Source of the DNA: Acetofilamentum sp.
GTDB taxonomy: Bacteria > Bacteroidota > Bacteroidia > Bacteroidales > DTU049
Length of the DNA: 7,765 nucleotides
Reading direction: 5' to 3'
NCBI GenBank assembly: GCA_020720525.1
Contig: DYON01000126.1
Coordinates: 1-7,765 of the forward strand
The notes below the pieces were generated by a model. The model was not told the DNA's origin and searched no databases. It was given only the letters and a program-made list of their open reading frames with translations. Shown one piece after another: positions 5,824 to 7,765 of the stretch. Position 1 is the stretch's first letter. Every line of letters begins with the position of its first letter. A program made the position numbers and the translations under genes.

Positions 5824-6828
5824 ATGAAAAAAATATTTCCATTAGCACTTTTGTTTGTCATGTTTTCATGCGGAAACAAGCCTCAACCCAAACAAGTAAT
5901 GACTGAATGGGCAGGCGAAGCACAGGGCACAACATATCATGTGAAATTTCTCAGCACTGAAGGACAAATAAACAAAGTCTCTTTCGATAGCCTTTTGTCC
6001 GATTTCGATATGATGGCTTCTCTTTACAACGATTCGTCAATTATTTGCCGCTTGAATCGTGGCGAAAATATTGACTTGACTCAGCAGTTTGTAACCATGT
6101 TCAACACCTCAATCAACGTATCGGAGGCAACCGACGGGTATTTCGATATCACTGTTGGCGAATTGGTCGATGCTTGGGGATTTCATAAAAAACAGGGCTT
6201 AGACCTCGATTCAATTAGCATTGATTCAATAAAGCAATACGTTGGATATCAAAATGTTTCTATCCAAAACAACAAATTGCATCGAAAATTTCCTCAAACT
6301 CGACTCGATTTCAATGCAATTGCTCAAGGATATTCAGTCGATCTAATTTGCGATTTTTTTGAACAAAATGGCATTACCAATTACTTAGTTGAAATTGGGG
6401 GCGAAGTACGCGTTGCTGGCAAAAAAGACGATGGAAGCCCGTGGGTTGTGGGTATTGAGCGACCATCCGAATCGGAAGACGCCCCACAAGAGGTTTTTAG
6501 GAAGCTTGCAGTTACCGACATCAGCATTGCCACATCTGGAAACAGCCGCAAATTCTACATTAAGGATGGTGTAAAATACTCTCACACGATAAATCCAAAA
6601 ACGGGTTATCCTGTTAGTCATTCGCTTTTAAGTGTTACAGTTGTTACCAAACGCTGTATGGAAGCCGATGCCTACGCAACTGCCTTTATGGTGATGGGAA
6701 TCGAAAAAGCCAAAGAAATGCTGACTCATATCGACAGCATGGAAGCATATTTCATTTACAGTGCCCCCAATGGAATGCTATTAACCGACAGCACCAGCGG
6801 TTTTGAAAATTACTTCTTCAAAGAATAA
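5824..6828 (+). CDS. apbE: FAD:protein FMN transferase, lipoprotein form (ApbE)
   Basis: ApbE covalently attaches FMN from FAD to a Ser/Thr of exported redox proteins such as NqrB, NqrC and RnfG, working outside the cytoplasmic membrane with Mg2+. The 334-residue product has a lipoprotein signal (MKKIFPLALLFVMFSC, lipidated Cys16). No acidic export tail follows (GNKPQP), so a periplasm-facing location is expected. Family motifs in order are FDITVGELVDAWGF (107-120), LDFNAIAQGYSVD (161-173), LVEIGGEVRVAG (188-199), IATSGNSRKFY (235-245), SHTINPKTGYPV (253-264) and the metal-site ADAYATAFMVMG (281-292). An in-frame ATG at 5809 would add five residues (MFAEK) before the signal; 5824 gives the more typical signal start. 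Usual partners (nqr or rnf genes) and flavinylation motifs of the D-G-x-S/T-G-A-T kind are not in this window. The gene looks intact. Confidence 0.93.
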   Translation: MKKIFPLALLFVMFSCGNKPQPKQVMTEWAGEAQGTTYHVKFLSTEGQINKVSFDSLLSDFDMMASLYNDSSIICRLNRGENIDLTQQFVTMFNTSINVSEATDGYFDITVGELVDAWGFHKKQGLDLDSISIDSIKQYVGYQNVSIQNNKLHRKFPQTRLDFNAIAQGYSVDLICDFFEQNGITNYLVEIGGEVRVAGKKDDGSPWVVGIERPSESEDAPQEVFRKLAVTDISIATSGNSRKFYIKDGVKYSHTINPKTGYPVSHSLLSVTVVTKRCMEADAYATAFMVMGIEKAKEMLTHIDSMEAYFIYSAPNGMLLTDSTSGFENYFFKE

Positions 6829-6891
6829 CTGGAAGTTAAATTTCTTATAATCCAATTGATGCCCAAACAATAGTTAAAATAAAATCATTTA

Positions 6892-6919
6892 TTGTTGTTG
6901 GAAAAAAATATTACATTTG
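6892..6919 (+). promoter_or_regulatory. Promoter of the 103-residue lipoprotein gene
   Basis: TACATTTG (6912-6919) matches the -7 consensus TAnnTTTG fully. TTG at 6892-6894, inside a TTGTTGTTG run, is 17 nt upstream and suits the -33 element. Transcription would begin near 6924, giving a leader of about 60 nt. This rules out the upstream in-frame TTG at 6917, which lies within the -7 element, as translation start. It is the best-formed promoter in the window. Confidence 0.6.
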
Positions 6920-6982
6920 TCCTATATCGTGGAAGCCGAAAAACGATTAACAAAGAGTAGGCATTTCAATAAAACCAACATT

Positions 6983-7294
6983 ATGAACTGGAAACTTTTA
7001 CTATTATTTGTAGCCCTTGCAGGATTTGTTTCGTGCGGTGGTGGTCCCAAAGGCGATGCCGAAAGCTTGTGCGATTGTGGAAAAGAAATCATTCAACTTA
7101 TGAACGACAACGCCTCAGAATCGGACGTTGAAGCCAAATCGGACGAATGCGACAAGATGTACGACGAATTCAAAGATAAGTACAAAGACGACGCCGACAA
7201 GAAAACAGAATTCAACAACGCTTTGGATGCTTGCAGCGAAGAATTAGAAGACGAATTCGAAGCTGCTGAAGAAAAATACGAAGAAACAAATTAA
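6983..7294 (+). CDS. Small acidic cysteine-containing lipoprotein, unknown function
   Basis: The 103-residue product begins MNWKLLLLFVALAGFVSC, a lipoprotein signal with lipidated Cys18. The mature part is about 85 residues, highly charged and mostly acidic, and probably helical. It has four further cysteines in the pattern CxC-x23-C-x27-C (C30, C32, C56, C84), starting LCDCGKEII and ending DACSEELEDEFEAAEEKYEE. Small lipoproteins with a CxC and two later cysteines on a helical scaffold occur widely in Bacteroidetes (recollection only); the spacing suggests disulfides or metal binding. The start at 6983 is chosen because the longer frame to TTG 6917 overlaps the promoter. It appears monocistronic, with its own promoter upstream and an intrinsic terminator 20 bp after the stop. 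No function is assigned. Confidence 0.8.
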   Translation: MNWKLLLLFVALAGFVSCGGGPKGDAESLCDCGKEIIQLMNDNASESDVEAKSDECDKMYDEFKDKYKDDADKKTEFNNALDACSEELEDEFEAAEEKYEETN

Positions 7295-7314
7295 GACTAA
7301 TAAATTGCTTCTTG

Positions 7315-7344
7315 AAAAAAGCTGGCTTATTGCTGGCTTTTTTT
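7315..7344 (+). terminator. Rho-independent terminator of the small lipoprotein gene
   Basis: AAAAAAGCTGGC (7315-7326) pairs with GCTGGCTTTTTT (7332-7343) around the loop TTATT. In RNA this is 12 pairs, two of them G-U wobbles, ending in a run of seven T. It lies 20 bp after the stop at 7294. The wobbles sit in the + strand RNA sense, which suits termination of this gene. From here to about 7473 the sequence is AT-rich and I see no gene or repeat in it. Confidence 0.85.
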
Positions 7345-7473
7345 ATGCGATAAAACGTTGGTTATAAGCATTTTTACAAAAAGAATAGAATTATAAAATC
7401 AAACCCCAAAAACCTGATTAATTCTGCACTGGTTTAACAAACTAATGAAATGATTTCACAACTTCTCCTTAGT

Positions 7474-7538
7474 CCTTCCTTGCAGTCATTCTGAACTTGT
7501 TTCAGAATCTCTCTTACTGCAAGGAAAAACATGCCTTT
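7474..7538. repeat. Nested hairpin repeat, copy A
   Basis: Outer arms TTCCTTGCAGT (7476-7486) and ACTGCAAGGAA (7516-7526) are a perfect 11-bp inverted repeat. They enclose inner arms ATTCTGAA (7488-7495) and TTCAGAAT (7501-7508) with loop CTTGT. It matches 7701-7765 over 65 positions with six differences, all transitions. Confidence 0.8.
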
Positions 7539-7583
7539 TTGAAAGAAACCACAAAAAATCAAAACCTAAACGATTGTCCATTA

Positions 7584-7632
7584 TCATCCTGCGTAGATCC
7601 TGAAACGAGTTCAGGATAACGACACAGGATGA
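7584..7632. repeat. Nested hairpin repeat, copy D (opposite orientation)
   Basis: Outer arms TCATCCTG (7584-7591) and CAGGATGA (7625-7632) enclose ATCCTGAA (7597-7604) and TTCAGGAT (7610-7617) with loop ACGAG. The core is the reverse-orientation relative of copies A-C. The 5-nt loop and 8-bp stem are retained, with a different stem sequence. Confidence 0.7.
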
Positions 7633-7656
7633 CAATGCCGGATGACTGTCCAGCCG

Positions 7657-7690
7657 CTCCTTGCGGTCATTCCGAACTTATTTCGGAATC
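7657..7690. repeat. Nested hairpin repeat, copy B (right arm missing)
   Basis: Left outer arm CTCCTTGCGGT (7657-7667) and inner arms ATTCCGAA (7669-7676) and TTCGGAAT (7682-7689) with loop CTTAT are present. The right outer arm is absent because copy C starts about 10 bp later, which suggests one copy joined or inserted next to the other. Confidence 0.7.
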
Positions 7691-7700
7691 TCTCCTACTA

Positions 7701-7765
7701 TCTTCCTTGCGGTCATTCCGAACTTGTTTCGGAATCTCTCTTACTGCAAGGAAGAACACGCCTTT
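7701..7765. repeat. Nested hairpin repeat, copy C (runs to window edge)
   Basis: Outer arms TTCCTTGCGGT (7703-7713) and ACTGCAAGGAA (7743-7753) pair with one G-U wobble. Inner arms ATTCCGAA (7715-7722) and TTCGGAAT (7728-7735) are perfect. The similarity to copy A continues past the hairpin to the end of the window, so the repeat unit is longer than the hairpin and probably extends outside. Confidence 0.8.

Noticed and set aside
6866..6896. AACAATA / TATTGTT inverted repeat after apbE as a terminator or operator
   Set aside because: It has only AT pairs, a 17-nt loop and no T tract. The right arm overlaps the -33 region, so an operator remains possible, but nothing supports it.
6917..6982. 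Longer form of the small lipoprotein from TTG 6917
   Set aside because: The TTG is part of the -7 element TACATTTG, and the added residues would precede the lipoprotein signal peptide.

Overview
The window looks like a Bacteroidota (Bacteroidetes) chromosome segment, probably from the Bacteroidales or a related order. The clues are moderately AT-rich DNA, genes without clear Shine-Dalgarno sites, and several upstream regions carrying the phylum-type -7 element TAnnTTTG. There are also three lipoprotein signal peptides, one with the acidic surface-export tail known from this phylum. No species can be named.

Layout, left to right. A 46-codon tail of an unidentified + strand gene (3-143) enters from the left. 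It is followed by miaB (206-1540, +), a tRNA-modifying radical-SAM enzyme. A 404-bp gene-free stretch (1541-1944) lies between convergent genes and is built from two kinds of hairpin module and a long array of CTGNNNA heptamers. On the - strand comes a two-gene operon: an AsnB-type glutamine amidotransferase (3000-4940) followed after 8 bp by a membrane-anchored family 2 glycosyltransferase (1945-2991). This pair probably serves envelope polysaccharide or glycolipid synthesis. A predicted surface lipoprotein (5080-5739, -) and an ApbE-type FAD:protein FMN transferase (5824-6828, +) are divergent and share a short intergenic region with an inverted repeat. A small acidic cysteine-containing lipoprotein (6983-7294, +) has a well-formed promoter and a clear intrinsic terminator. 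The last 420 bp hold no gene but carry four related nested-hairpin repeats, one running off the right edge.

How the genes relate. Only the asnB/glycosyltransferase pair looks like a functional unit. The others are housekeeping (miaB), envelope redox maturation (apbE, with no flavinylation target visible here) and lipoproteins of unknown role. I see no phage, transposase, CRISPR array, rRNA or tRNA. I found no clear novel system. The most notable material is non-coding: the heptamer/hairpin mosaic at 1541-1947, and the 7474-7765 hairpins whose stems keep pairing through compensatory changes.
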